From assembly GCF_014635865.1 (NCBI RefSeq), contig NZ_BMDQ01000005.1, forward strand, positions 28,556 through 92,555: a DNA stretch of 64,000 bases, in the 5' to 3' direction. The notes under the pieces were generated by a model. It saw only the letters and a program-made list of their open reading frames with translations. It was not told where the DNA came from and did not search any database. Positions 9,226 to 18,612 of the stretch are shown piece after piece; position 1 is the first letter of the stretch, and each line of letters opens with the position of its first letter. The translations under genes and the position numbers were made by a program. This stretch comes from Winogradskyella haliclonae. Its GTDB lineage: Bacteria > Bacteroidota > Bacteroidia > Flavobacteriales > Flavobacteriaceae.

Positions 9226-10464
9226 TTGGCCAAGATAATTCCGTTTAAAGCTGTTCGTCCAACGCGAGATAAAGTAAGTCTCGTAGCTTCACGCTCCTAC
9301 CAAAGTTACACCCAAGCAGAACGCGAAGCTCGACTGGATTATAATCCATATTCATTTTTACATATTGTTAATCCTGGTTATAAATATGACAAGGAAATCT
9401 CAGGAAAAGAACGTTATCAACTTGTAAAAAACAGGTATCAAGAATTTAAAGAAGATGGTGTTTTTGTTCAAGATAAAAAGGCCGCATTTTATATCTATCG
9501 CATTGTAGATAGAGATCATCAGATTTTTAATGGTATTGTAGCTGCGGCTAGTGTTGAAGATTATAAAAATGACGTCATTAAAAAACACGAAGACACCATA
9601 GAAAGTCGCGAAATTGTGTTTAAAGATTATCTGAATACAGTGGGGTTTAATGCAGAGCCTGTACTTCTCACCTATCCTGATAATGATGCTATTTCAATTA
9701 TAATTTCTGAAATTCAGAAGCAACGTGCTGAATTTGAATTTACCACCACATATCGTGACACACATTACCTTTGGCAAATCGATAATGAAAATGACATCAA
9801 GGTTATTTCTGATGCATTTGCAAAAATGAAAGTACTTTACATCGCTGATGGGCATCACCGCTCATCATCCTCTTCTTTACTTTGTGAGCATCAAAAGACT
9901 GAGAATCCTAATCATTCGGGAGAAGAAACCTATAACTACTTTATGAGTTTTTTAATTCCAGAATCCGAATTAAGACTCCATGAATTTTACAGAGTCGTCA
10001 AAGATTTAAACGGATTAACAAAAGAAGAGTTTCTAATTCGACTAGATACAATGTATCGTATAGAGAATCGTGGTATTATGCCATACAAACCGTCAAAACC
10101 ACATCATTTTAGCATGTATCTAGATGGTGAATTTTACTCGTTATATTTACGCAAGCATAATTATGACTTTAAAACATCATTAGATGATTTAGATGCCCAA
10201 TTACTTTATCAAACTGTCCTAAAACCTATTTTAGGGATTAATGATTTACGTAACAATACACGTATAGATTATTTAAGTGGAAAAAAAGATATCGTAAACT
10301 TAAAAAGTATGGTAGATACTGGAGCGTTTAAAGTTGGATTTGGTATGATCCCTGCAACTATAGAACAAATGAAGGCTATTGCTGACGAAGGTTTAAAAAT
10401 GCCCCCAAAAAGCACCTATATTGAACCAAAATTAAGAAGTGGTGTTACTATTTATGAGTTTTAA
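9226..10464 (+). CDS. DUF1015 family protein
   Basis: A 412-residue protein. The start is TTG at 9226 (M-A-K-I-I-P-F-K-A-V-R-P), the only start that gives the family N-terminus; the ATG at 9221 is out of frame and stops at once. DUF1015 (COG4198) hallmarks are V-A-S-R-S-Y at ~21-26, N-P-Y-S-F-L-H-I-V-N-P at ~40-50 and Y-I-A-D-G-H-H-R-S-S-S-S near 205-215. The GHHR motif suggests a catalytic or metal/phosphate-binding site, but no biochemical role is established to my knowledge. It lies 12 bp after hbd and 9 bp before the PLP-protein gene, so it is probably in the same operon. Confidence 0.85.
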   Translation: MAKIIPFKAVRPTRDKVSLVASRSYQSYTQAEREARLDYNPYSFLHIVNPGYKYDKEISGKERYQLVKNRYQEFKEDGVFVQDKKAAFYIYRIVDRDHQIFNGIVAAASVEDYKNDVIKKHEDTIESREIVFKDYLNTVGFNAEPVLLTYPDNDAISIIISEIQKQRAEFEFTTTYRDTHYLWQIDNENDIKVISDAFAKMKVLYIADGHHRSSSSSLLCEHQKTENPNHSGEETYNYFMSFLIPESELRLHEFYRVVKDLNGLTKEEFLIRLDTMYRIENRGIMPYKPSKPHHFSMYLDGEFYSLYLRKHNYDFKTSLDDLDAQLLYQTVLKPILGINDLRNNTRIDYLSGKKDIVNLKSMVDTGAFKVGFGMIPATIEQMKAIADEGLKMPPKSTYIEPKLRSGVTIYEF

Positions 10465-10473
10465 GAATTCGCT

Positions 10474-11142
10474 ATGAGTATTAAAAGCAACCTTCAAAAT
10501 ATAAAATCTCAATTACCAGAACTTGTAACACTTGTTGCCGTTTCTAAAACAAAGCCCATATCAGATTTAATGGAGGCTTATAATGCTGGTCAGCGTATTT
10601 TTGGTGAAAATAAAATTCAGGAAATGGCTGAGAAATGGGAAAAAATGCCTAAAGATATTCAATGGCATATGATTGGTCATGTACAGCGTAACAAAGTAAA
10701 GTATATGTCAGAATTTGTGAATTTAATTCATGGCGTAGACAGCTTAAAACTGCTAAAAGAGATAAACAAACAAGCAGAAAAACATGGTCGTATAATTGAC
10801 TGCTTATTTCAAATTAAAATCGCTGAAGAAGATAGTAAGTTTGGTTTATCTGAAGAAGATGTAAAAAAAATTACCGCTTCAGATGAATTTTCAGAATTAG
10901 AAAATATTAAAATTATTGGTTTGATGGGCATGGCAACCTTTACTGATAATATGCTACAAGTTAAAGATGAATTTAAATATCTAAAATCAGTTTTTGATAA
11001 TTTAAAAACTCAAAAATTAAAAAACTGCCAATTAGAAATTATATCAATGGGTATGAGCGGTGATTATAAACTAGCTATTGAATGTGGCAGTAATATGATT
11101 AGAGTTGGTAGCAGTATTTTTGGTGCTAGAAATTACAATTAA
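10474..11142 (+). CDS. YggS/PROSC-family pyridoxal-phosphate homeostasis protein
   Basis: A 222-residue TIM-barrel PLP-binding protein related to the N-terminal domain of alanine racemase. The PLP lysine lies in L-V-A-V-S-K-T-K-P (Lys ~26). The family signature G-E-N-K-I-Q-E is at ~43-49, W-H-M-I-G-H-V-Q-R-N-K near 67-77, and the phosphate-binding end is S-M-G-M-S-G-D-Y-K-L-A-I followed by I-R-V-G-S-S-I-F-G. It helps keep PLP levels balanced. It starts 9 bp after the DUF1015 stop. Confidence 0.93.
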   Translation: MSIKSNLQNIKSQLPELVTLVAVSKTKPISDLMEAYNAGQRIFGENKIQEMAEKWEKMPKDIQWHMIGHVQRNKVKYMSEFVNLIHGVDSLKLLKEINKQAEKHGRIIDCLFQIKIAEEDSKFGLSEEDVKKITASDEFSELENIKIIGLMGMATFTDNMLQVKDEFKYLKSVFDNLKTQKLKNCQLEIISMGMSGDYKLAIECGSNMIRVGSSIFGARNYN

Positions 11143-11209
11143 ATGGTCTTTGATACTTCTATAAATACTCCTATCTTTCCTAATAATTATAAATTACATT
11201 TCTAGACAA

Positions 11210-12574
11210 ATTTACGCAATATTAGACATAGAAACCACTGGTGGAAAATTTAATGAAGAAGGCATAACAGAAATTGCCATATATAAATTTGATGGTCACG
11301 AAATTATCGATCAATTTATTAGCCTAGTAAATCCTGAAAAAGAAATTCAGCCATTTGTAGTTAATCTTACTGGTATTAATAATAAAATGCTTCGTAATGC
11401 GCCAAAATTCTACGAAGTGGCTAAGCGAATTGTCGAGATTACTGAAGATTGTATTGTTGTAGCACATAATTCTTCTTTTGATTACCGAATTTTAAAAACC
11501 GAATTTCAACGTTTAGGCTTTCCTTTCAAAAGAAAAACACTTTGCACAGTAGAACTATCTAAACAGTTAATTCCGGATATGCCATCTTACAGTTTAGGCA
11601 AACTCACTAGATCTTTAGGTATAGCCATAAGTGACAGACATCGTGCAGATGGAGATGCAAAAGCTACTGTTAAGCTCTTTAAAATGCTTCTGAATAAAGA
11701 CCTTAAAAAGGAAATTATTACTCAGACTGTAAAAACAGAACATAAATCTAAAATAGCGGCCAACCTAAAATCTATTATTGAGGAGTTACCAACAGAAACT
11801 GGTGTATATTATATTCATAATGGAGATGGTGATATTATTTATATTGGTAAAAGCAATAACATAAAAAAAAGAATTACTCAACATTTTACTGGTACAAATT
11901 CTAAGTCAAAGAAAATTCAAACTTTAGTAAGTTCTGTGACTTATGAACGGACTGGCAGCGAGCTTGTAGCACTTTTAAAAGAAAGCGAAGAAATAAAAAA
12001 AAACAAACCCATTCTCAATAGAGCACTTCGTAAAACTATTTTTACACATGCCTTATACCAATTTACTGACCAAAACGGGTATATTAATCTCAAAGTAGAT
12101 AAAGCTAATAGAGAAGAATTACCTATAACAACATTTACAAATAGGCAAAGTGCTAAAAGTTTTATGCATAGTATTGCTGACAAATACGAATTATGCCAAA
12201 AGCTAATAGGCTTATACAAAACCAATTCAAGCTGTTTTAAATATGAGGTTAGAGAATGTGCAGGTGCCTGTGTTCAAGCAGAGTCCACAGAAAACTATAA
12301 TAAAAAAGTCAACAAGCTTATCGAGTTTCATAGATACGACAATAAAAACATGCTCATTATTGATAGAGGACGATATATTGATGAAAAAAGTGTCGTTGTT
12401 GTAGAAAATGGCATTTTTAAAGGCCTAGGATTCTTTGATTTGAATCATCAAATAAATAACACTGATGTTTTACTATCTTTAATAACCCCAATGTCCAACA
12501 ACAAAGATCATCAGCACATTATTCAGAGTTATGTTAGGCGACATAAAAAAAGACTAAAAATTACAACTTTTTAA
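11210..12574 (+). CDS. DnaQ-like exonuclease fused to a GIY-YIG nuclease domain (apparent ATT start)
   Basis: About 454 residues. Residues 1-~165 are a DEDDh 3'-5' exonuclease (Exo I: D-I-E-T-T-G at 6-11; Exo II: A-H-N-S-S-F-D; Exo III: H-R-A-D-G-D-A). Residues ~195-275 are a GIY-YIG domain (T-G-V-Y-Y-I-H, then I-I-Y-I-G-K-S-N-N-I), as in UvrC/Cho and related DNA polymerase III epsilon-like proteins, and a cysteine-containing C-terminal region follows. The first in-frame ATG (11387) would delete Exo I. In-frame DNA back to the stop at 11162-11164 has no ATG, GTG or TTG. The ATT at 11210 gives the family-like beginning (f)M-Y-A-I-L-D, so I place the start there. Likely DNA repair or proofreading; the domains are certain, the start is not. 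Confidence 0.8.
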   Translation: MYAILDIETTGGKFNEEGITEIAIYKFDGHEIIDQFISLVNPEKEIQPFVVNLTGINNKMLRNAPKFYEVAKRIVEITEDCIVVAHNSSFDYRILKTEFQRLGFPFKRKTLCTVELSKQLIPDMPSYSLGKLTRSLGIAISDRHRADGDAKATVKLFKMLLNKDLKKEIITQTVKTEHKSKIAANLKSIIEELPTETGVYYIHNGDGDIIYIGKSNNIKKRITQHFTGTNSKSKKIQTLVSSVTYERTGSELVALLKESEEIKKNKPILNRALRKTIFTHALYQFTDQNGYINLKVDKANREELPITTFTNRQSAKSFMHSIADKYELCQKLIGLYKTNSSCFKYEVRECAGACVQAESTENYNKKVNKLIEFHRYDNKNMLIIDRGRYIDEKSVVVVENGIFKGLGFFDLNHQINNTDVLLSLITPMSNNKDHQHIIQSYVRRHKKRLKITTF

Positions 12575-12576
12575 AT

Positions 12577-14523
12577 ATGAAAAAATTCTGTTTCTGGATT
12601 TTAATTTTGTTTTTCTTTACATCATTTTCTCAAGATTATGAGATTGGAATGAGAGTCACTAAACCAGAATTGACGTTAAATACATTTCCAAAAGACCCAA
12701 CAGCTGAAGCATTAATGATATATGATTACGGAAATGCATTTTTCAATAAGGAAACATGGAGACTAAATGTTGAATTTAAACAAAAACTAAAAATTCTAAC
12801 AAAAGATGGACTAGATAGAGGTCAAATTGAAATTCCCTTATATGTTGGCAAAAATCCTAAAGAGGCAGTAAAAGATATTTCTGCTAGAGTTTATAACATA
12901 GAAAACGGTGAGTTAATAGTATCTAAATTAGAAGAGAATGCTATTTATAGAGAGAAAAATGAAGATTGGGAAATTGTAAGAATTGCTTTTCCAAATGTAA
13001 AAGTAGGAAGTATAATTACATACAGTTATACAAAAACCACATCTTATATTAATAAATATCAACCTTGGTATTTTCAACTAGACATTCCTTCACTTTACAG
13101 TGAGTTCAATGCAAGTATCCCAGGCAATTATGAATATAATATAAAACTTGTAGGCTCGCTTCCTTTAAAAGTAAATGAAAATAGTATAAAAAATCAATGC
13201 TTAGATGCAGGTAGAGGTGTATATGCAAATTGTGGTATATATAAATATATTATGACAGATATCCCTGCATACAAAGCTGAAAAACATACTACCACAAAAG
13301 AGAACTACCTCTCAAGAATTGAGTATGAATTAAGTGTATTAAGAAGATTTGACGGATATGTAGATAAAATAACTAAAACTTGGGAAGATGTAGATAATGA
13401 ATTAAAGGCAGACTCTGATTTTGGTAGACAAATAAATAAGAAAAAATTAGTTAAGGGCATATTACCTACTTCAATATCAAATATTCCAGATAATTTAGAA
13501 AAAGCTAAAGCTATTTACCAATTTGTATTAGACAACTATAGTTGGAATAATAAAGCTGGTAGATATGATGCATCTATAAAGCGATTAGTCGAAGAAAAAG
13601 GGGGTAACGCCTTTGAAATTAATCTTTTCCTTCAAAATCTATTTTACAGTGTGGGACTAGAATCCTATCCTGTTCTTTTATCTACAAGAGAAAATGGCTT
13701 AGCAACAAAAGTCTATCCTGTAATCACTGATTTTAATTATTCAATTGTCAAGTTAGTTATAGATGATGAAGTGTATTTTTTAGATGCTACAAACCCCTAC
13801 CTAAGCTTTGGAGAATTGCCTTTTTATTGTTTGAATCAATATGGAAGAGTCTATGATATTGAATATGCAAGTTATTGGGAAGATATTTCACCTAAAAAAT
13901 ACTCTACCATTCAATTTGGTGCTAAATATCAAATATCTGATGATGATTTACTAATAGGTAAAGTGAAGATTGATGTGACTGGCTATAAATCACATAATAA
14001 GAAAAAAGAATATAGCGAAAACCCCAAACTATATTTAGAATCATTGAAAAGTGACTTCCAGACTGCAACTATTGAGACACACAATGTATTGTCTGAAGAC
14101 ATTAAGGATAATAAGTTTTCTGAAGAAATAGAATTAACCCATGAGGAAGAATTTATAGGTGATAAAATTTTCTTCAATCCATTTATTTATAAGTTTTTCG
14201 AAGAAAACCCTTTTAAACTTCAGCAAAGAACTTATCCAATAGATTTTGGTTACAAACAGTCTTATTTATATCTAATTGAGATAGATTTAAAGGATAAATT
14301 AAAAGTAGTAGAAGTGCCTAAAAATATGACTTTTGCATTACCTAATAAAACTGGAATAGCTACTTTTTCATGTTCAAAAAATTTAAATAAGCTTTCTGTT
14401 TTTTTAAAAATTTCTCTGAATAAAGCTATATATGAAATTGAGTATTATGAATACTTAAAAAACTTTTTGAGTAAAATTGTTGAAATTCAAAACAATACAG
14501 TTATTGTATTAGAGAAACAGTAA
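12577..14523 (+). CDS. DUF3857 transglutaminase-like secreted protein
   Basis: A 648-residue protein with a signal peptide (residues 1-18, ending F-F-T-S-F-S-Q). Residues ~50-230 match the DUF3857 beta-rich domain (V-G-S-I-I-T-Y-S-Y-T-K-T). Residues ~300-400 resemble the transglutaminase-like fold: K-A-I-Y-Q-F-V-L-D-N-Y-S-W-N, then G-N-A-F-E-I-N-L-F-L-Q. At the place where active members have the catalytic Cys (usually G-x-C-x-D/E) this protein has G-N-A-F-E, so it may be catalytically dead. A later Y-F-L-D-A-T-N matches the Asp motif. It starts 2 bp after the exonuclease stop. Role unknown. Confidence 0.8.
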   Translation: MKKFCFWILILFFFTSFSQDYEIGMRVTKPELTLNTFPKDPTAEALMIYDYGNAFFNKETWRLNVEFKQKLKILTKDGLDRGQIEIPLYVGKNPKEAVKDISARVYNIENGELIVSKLEENAIYREKNEDWEIVRIAFPNVKVGSIITYSYTKTTSYINKYQPWYFQLDIPSLYSEFNASIPGNYEYNIKLVGSLPLKVNENSIKNQCLDAGRGVYANCGIYKYIMTDIPAYKAEKHTTTKENYLSRIEYELSVLRRFDGYVDKITKTWEDVDNELKADSDFGRQINKKKLVKGILPTSISNIPDNLEKAKAIYQFVLDNYSWNNKAGRYDASIKRLVEEKGGNAFEINLFLQNLFYSVGLESYPVLLSTRENGLATKVYPVITDFNYSIVKLVIDDEVYFLDATNPYLSFGELPFYCLNQYGRVYDIEYASYWEDISPKKYSTIQFGAKYQISDDDLLIGKVKIDVTGYKSHNKKKEYSENPKLYLESLKSDFQTATIETHNVLSEDIKDNKFSEEIELTHEEEFIGDKIFFNPFIYKFFEENPFKLQQRTYPIDFGYKQSYLYLIEIDLKDKLKVVEVPKNMTFALPNKTGIATFSCSKNLNKLSVFLKISLNKAIYEIEYYEYLKNFLSKIVEIQNNTVIVLEKQ

Positions 14524-14547
14524 ACTTTCTTTTTGTACATTTAAATC

Positions 14548-15378
14548 GTGGAATCATCAACTAAACATAATTGGCGATCTAAACTTCATGAAATAATTTA
14601 TGAAGCGGATACGCACTCAGGAAAACTATTTGATGTTGTTTTGCTTGTGGCAATTATTGCTAGTATTGTATTGGTGATGCTCGAGAGTGTTGAATGGATT
14701 GATAATAAATATCATTTTTTCCTTGATACTTCTGAATGGATAATTACCATACTTTTTTCTTTAGAATATATCGCAAGAATTATAAGTGTAAAAAAGCCTC
14801 TGAAGTATATTACTAGCTTTTATGGCATAATAGATTTGTTATCCACTATACCAAAATACCTGTCATTACTATTTGTTGGTTCTCACTCATTAGTTGCATT
14901 CAGAGCTTTAAGACTATTAAGAGTTTTTAGAATATTAAAGTTAACTAGATATATAGGCGCATCTACAAACTTTGTTAGAGCTCTTAAAACAAGTCGTGCA
15001 AAAATTGCAGTTTTCTTATCTTTTGTTGTCATTTTGTGTATTATTCTTGGTACTGTAATGTATCTTGTAGAAAGTAAAGAGAGTGGATTTACAAGCATAC
15101 CTAGAAGTGTTTATTGGGCTATAGTAACATTAACTACCGTTGGTTATGGAGATATTGCTCCTATTACACCTTTAGGGCAGTTTATAGCTTCAATAATTAT
15201 GATTATGGGTTATGGAATAATCGCTGTTCCAACAGGGATTGTATCTTCAGAAATGACAAAAGTAAATAAAAATGACGTGCAAACTAATACACAATCATGT
15301 TCAAATTGTTTAGCAAGCAATCATCGTGATGAAGCGCAGTTTTGTCATAATTGTGGAAATTCTTTACATGAGATCTAA
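14548..15378 (+). CDS. Voltage-gated-type potassium channel with C-terminal zinc ribbon
   Basis: A 276-residue ion transporter with GTG start at 14548. Six membrane segments are apparent between residues ~27 and ~235. S4 is an arginine-rich helix (R-A-L-R-L-L-R-V-F-R-I, residues ~119-129) and the pore loop has T-T-V-G-Y-G-D at ~196-202, the K+ selectivity filter. After S6 a short cytoplasmic tail carries C-S-N-C ... C-H-N-C (residues ~251-270), a zinc-ribbon pair. The protein conducts K+ across the inner membrane; the ribbon may assemble or regulate the tetramer (inference). The stop overlaps the miaA start by 11 bp. Confidence 0.88.
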   Translation: MESSTKHNWRSKLHEIIYEADTHSGKLFDVVLLVAIIASIVLVMLESVEWIDNKYHFFLDTSEWIITILFSLEYIARIISVKKPLKYITSFYGIIDLLSTIPKYLSLLFVGSHSLVAFRALRLLRVFRILKLTRYIGASTNFVRALKTSRAKIAVFLSFVVILCIILGTVMYLVESKESGFTSIPRSVYWAIVTLTTVGYGDIAPITPLGQFIASIIMIMGYGIIAVPTGIVSSEMTKVNKNDVQTNTQSCSNCLASNHRDEAQFCHNCGNSLHEI

Positions 15379-16288
15379 AACTCTTATCTCAATTGTTGGC
15401 CCTACTGGCATTGGCAAAACAGCACTTAGTATTAAACTTGCTTATTGTTTTAATACTGAAATTATTTCTTCAGATTCTAGGCAATTTTTTAAAGAAATGA
15501 CCATTGGTACTGCAGTTCCAAGTGAAGAAGAACTAAGCAGTGCAAAACATCATTTTATTCAGCATATATCAATCAATGACATCTACAATGTAGGTCAATT
15601 TGAGAAAGATGCAATGAGATTATTAGAGCAACTATTCAAAAAACATGATGTTGTAATTATGGTTGGTGGCTCTGCTTTATATTCTAATGCTCTTATTAAT
15701 GGGCTTGACGAGTTTCCAGAAGTTGCAATAGATATAAGACAAAGTCTAAATAAAAAACTCCAAACTGAAGGTATAAATAGCCTACAACAACAACTAAAAA
15801 TTTTAGACAAAAAAAGTTATGAAACCATTGCCATAGATAATCCTCAACGACTAATCAGAGCTTTGGAAATCTGTTTAGGTACTGGTAAACCCTATTCAAG
15901 CTTTTTGTCTAACTCTAAACGGAAGAGACCTTTTGAAACTATTAGTATTGGTATTAAGGCAGATAGAGAAACTATTTATAATAGAATAAATCAACGTGTA
16001 GATATTATGCTAGAGAATGGTTTGCTAAATGAAGCCAAAGCTTTGCAAAAACATAAAGATTTAAATGCATTAAATACAGTAGGCTATAAAGAATTATTCA
16101 AATATTTTGAAGGCGAATGGACTTTAGATTTTGCTGTATCAGAAATTAAGAAAAATACAAGACGGTTTGCAAAACGACAACTGACTTGGTACAGAAAAGA
16201 TGAAAGTATTGCATGGTTTGATTATCAAACACATGTAAATAAAGTCATAGAGCACATAGAAAACAGCATAAAAAAACCAGCAAAATAG
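15368..16288 (+). CDS. miaA: tRNA dimethylallyltransferase (MiaA)
   Basis: A 306-residue enzyme adding a dimethylallyl group to N6 of A37 in tRNAs reading UNN codons. I use the ATG at 15368 because it puts the P-loop (I-V-G-P-T-G-I-G-K-T, residues ~9-18) at the expected place; the frame is open to 15326. Other signatures: S-S-D-S-R-Q-F (~34-40), G-T-A-V-P, V-G-G-S-A-L-Y (~99-105), D-N-P-Q-R-L-I-R-A-L-E near 155 and K-K-N-T-R-R-F-A-K-R-Q-L-T-W near 270. Translation is probably coupled to the channel gene. The stop codon lies in the loop of a terminator hairpin. Confidence 0.95.
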   Translation: MRSKTLISIVGPTGIGKTALSIKLAYCFNTEIISSDSRQFFKEMTIGTAVPSEEELSSAKHHFIQHISINDIYNVGQFEKDAMRLLEQLFKKHDVVIMVGGSALYSNALINGLDEFPEVAIDIRQSLNKKLQTEGINSLQQQLKILDKKSYETIAIDNPQRLIRALEICLGTGKPYSSFLSNSKRKRPFETISIGIKADRETIYNRINQRVDIMLENGLLNEAKALQKHKDLNALNTVGYKELFKYFEGEWTLDFAVSEIKKNTRRFAKRQLTWYRKDESIAWFDYQTHVNKVIEHIENSIKKPAK

Positions 16289-16298
16289 CTGGTTTTTT
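16271..16298. terminator. Bidirectional terminator between miaA and the response-regulator gene
   Basis: Stem AAAAAACCAGC (16271-16281), loop AAAATA, arm GCTGGTTTTTT (16288-16298). Both strands end in a T-run, so it can serve the convergent genes. The miaA TAG (16286-16288) spans loop and stem. Confidence 0.85.
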
Positions 16299-16315
16299 AA
16301 TTAACACTGTAAAAA

Positions 16316-17020
16316 TTATTTATTTATAACCAAACGGAAACCTTCTCCATGAATGTTTAAAATTTCTACATTTGGGTCTAATTTTAAGTACTTACGTAAT
16401 TTAGCGATATATACATCCATACTACGAGACGTGAAGTAATTATCATCTCTCCATATTTTTGTTAATGCTAATTCTCTAGGCATTAAATCATTTTCATGAA
16501 GTGCCAATAATCTTAATAATTCATTTTCTTTAGGTGATAATTTTTCTGGGTCACCACCATCAAAAGATAAGAAACGTAGCTTAGAGTTTAAATGGAATCT
16601 ACCAATAACAAACTCAAACTGTTTGCTATCTGCAACACTATCAGTAGCTTTACGCTGCATGATTGCTTTTATCTTCATTAATAAGACTTCACTATCAAAA
16701 GGCTTATTTAAATAATCGTCTGCTCCTACTTTATAACCTTTAAGCACATCTTCTTTCATAGCCTTAGCCGTTAGGAAAACAATTGGTACGTCCGTATTTT
16801 TTTCACGAATTTCTTTAGCTAATGTAAAACCATCTTTGTAAGGCATCATTACGTCTAGGATACAAAGGTCATAATCGTCTTTTTTAAACTTTTCAAAGCC
16901 TTCCATACCGTTCTTAGCATGGACAACATCAAAGTCGTTCATGATTAAATAGTCTTTAAGAACTGTTCCGAAATTTGGATCGTCCTCTACTAGCAGTATT
17001 TTTTTATTTTGTTCTTCCAT
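16316..17020 (-). CDS. OmpR-family response regulator (RprY-like)
   Basis: A 234-residue two-component regulator. The receiver domain (residues ~6-122) has the acidic pair E-D-D near 12-14, phospho-acceptor Asp56 in C-I-L-D-V-M-M-P, Thr in V-F-L-T-A-K and Lys in N-K-P-F. The C-terminal winged-helix domain (~135-232) has L-S-P-K-E-N-E-L-L-R-L-L and R-S-M-D-V-Y-I-A-K-L-R-K-Y-L. Overall it resembles Bacteroides RprY. It follows its kinase gene by 4 bp. Targets are not visible, apart from TTAAC repeats before the operon. Confidence 0.92.
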   Translation of the reverse strand: MEEQNKKILLVEDDPNFGTVLKDYLIMNDFDVVHAKNGMEGFEKFKKDDYDLCILDVMMPYKDGFTLAKEIREKNTDVPIVFLTAKAMKEDVLKGYKVGADDYLNKPFDSEVLLMKIKAIMQRKATDSVADSKQFEFVIGRFHLNSKLRFLSFDGGDPEKLSPKENELLRLLALHENDLMPRELALTKIWRDDNYFTSRSMDVYIAKLRKYLKLDPNVEILNIHGEGFRLVINK

Positions 17021-17024
17021 AGTC

Positions 17025-18599
17025 TTATGATATTAATGGGAGTCTTATTATAAAGGTACTTCCCTTTCCTTTTTCACTTTCTACTGATATATGACCTTGA
17101 TGGTCTTCTATTATTCGTTTTACATAGGCAAGGCCTAAACCGTGACCTTTTACATTGTGCACATTCCCTGTGTGTTCTCTATAAAATTTTTCAAACACGC
17201 GTTTCTGTACTTGCTTTGACATGCCGCTACCTTGATCTGAAATTTTCAAGAGAACATTGTTTCCAATATTTTCTGTAAAAACATCTATTTTGGGCGCATC
17301 ATTAGAATACTTTATGGCATTATCAAAAACATTCACAATCACATTAGTAAAATGTGTTTCATTTGCCAAAACTGATGATTTTGCAGCATCAAGATGCAGT
17401 TTTATGTAACCTTTTCTATCTTCGACAATTAATTGTACATGCGTCATTGCATCTTCAACTATGTCGTGAAGCTTTAAGCGTTCCTTACTAATATTGAGTT
17501 CATTTTTTTCAAGCTTAGATATTCTGAGGACATTTTCTACCTGAGCATGCATACGTTTATTCTCGTCTTTTATCATACCTAAGTATCGCAACACCTTTTC
17601 TTTATCACCAATAATTTTAGGATTTTTGATAGAATCTAAAGCTAAATTTATTGTTGCAATAGGCGTTTTAAACTCATGTGTCATGTTATTAATAAAATCT
17701 GTCTTAATCTGTGATATTTGACGTTGCTTTATTAATTGATATATAGCACTTGTATAAGCTACTATGATTACACTTGTAAAAATGATTGATAAAACTATCA
17801 TCCAAAGAATAGAAGAAATCAAAAACTTATTACGTTCAGGAAAATCCACCCATAAATTAAACGTACTTTCATTGTTATTATCTAGAAATATTGGAACGCC
17901 ATATGAGCTAACCGTTTTATCGAAATTGTCACTCCTTATTTGTGTAGAGAGATCTTGATCATATATGGCATATTCAAAATCTATGTCAACACCTTCATTT
18001 TTAAGATTTTTTTTTAGTAGCATTTCAACAATTTCAGGACCAATCCTTTTGTTTATAGGATAATCGTAAACAGACATCAGCTCTTTAAAAGTTTCTTTTT
18101 GCAAAAATTTTTGAGCATCTGTAGGCATACTATTAACTTGCCTATACTGCTTTAAAGGTGTTGTAGAACCTCTATCTAACGCACTATTACTATATACTTC
18201 CGTAACACGTTCGCTAGTTAATTTACTAACGCTCATGCTATCTGCATCTATTTCAAAGAACAATGATGGTATTTTAAAACGCTCTTCTAATATTATATTT
18301 TGGTGAACAATTGTTTGGTCATTTTCTTCATCCTCTAACGCTACAAATAAACGTTGAATAAGCGTAGAGTCAGGCTCTTTAGAGTCCTGAAGATAGGGCT
18401 GAATTTTTTCGAAATAATTTCTAAACTCTATATCTTCAATAGACTTTGAAACAAAGCTCAACGATCGTTTTACATTTAATGTAAACTGTTGACGCTCATT
18501 CTCTAAACTCTTATTAATAAAAAATGACTGAACGAAAATTATACCAATGAGTGATAAGCTCATTAATACCACCAATAACACGAAAAGCTTTTTGTTCAT
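17025..18599 (-). CDS. Sensor histidine kinase (RprX-like)
   Basis: A 524-residue membrane kinase. TM1 is residues ~5-27, a periplasmic sensor region spans ~28-257, and TM2 is ~258-284. The HisKA domain has N-N-M-T-H-E-F-K-T-P with phospho-His308. The ATPase domain has the N box N-V-F-D-N-A-I-K-Y, G1 D-Q-G-S-G-M and G2 G-H-G-L-G-L-A. It is the first gene of a kinase-regulator operon. A -7 box sits 5 nt before the ATG and TTAAC repeats lie upstream, suggesting autoregulation. The signal sensed is unknown. Confidence 0.92.
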   Translation of the reverse strand: MNKKLFVLLVVLMSLSLIGIIFVQSFFINKSLENERQQFTLNVKRSLSFVSKSIEDIEFRNYFEKIQPYLQDSKEPDSTLIQRLFVALEDEENDQTIVHQNIILEERFKIPSLFFEIDADSMSVSKLTSERVTEVYSNSALDRGSTTPLKQYRQVNSMPTDAQKFLQKETFKELMSVYDYPINKRIGPEIVEMLLKKNLKNEGVDIDFEYAIYDQDLSTQIRSDNFDKTVSSYGVPIFLDNNNESTFNLWVDFPERNKFLISSILWMIVLSIIFTSVIIVAYTSAIYQLIKQRQISQIKTDFINNMTHEFKTPIATINLALDSIKNPKIIGDKEKVLRYLGMIKDENKRMHAQVENVLRISKLEKNELNISKERLKLHDIVEDAMTHVQLIVEDRKGYIKLHLDAAKSSVLANETHFTNVIVNVFDNAIKYSNDAPKIDVFTENIGNNVLLKISDQGSGMSKQVQKRVFEKFYREHTGNVHNVKGHGLGLAYVKRIIEDHQGHISVESEKGKGSTFIIRLPLIS

Positions 18600-18604
18600 C
18601 GGTT

Positions 18605-18612
18605 CAAATTTA
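18605..18612 (-). promoter_or_regulatory. -7 box for the histidine-kinase operon
   Basis: On the minus strand this reads TAAATTTG, 5 nt before the kinase ATG, so the mRNA is predicted to have little or no leader. Confidence 0.5.

Noticed and set aside
11143..11205. Twenty-codon ATG frame just before the exonuclease
   Set aside because: It is in another frame, has no recognisable content and stops before the Exo I motif; the ATT start explains the region better.
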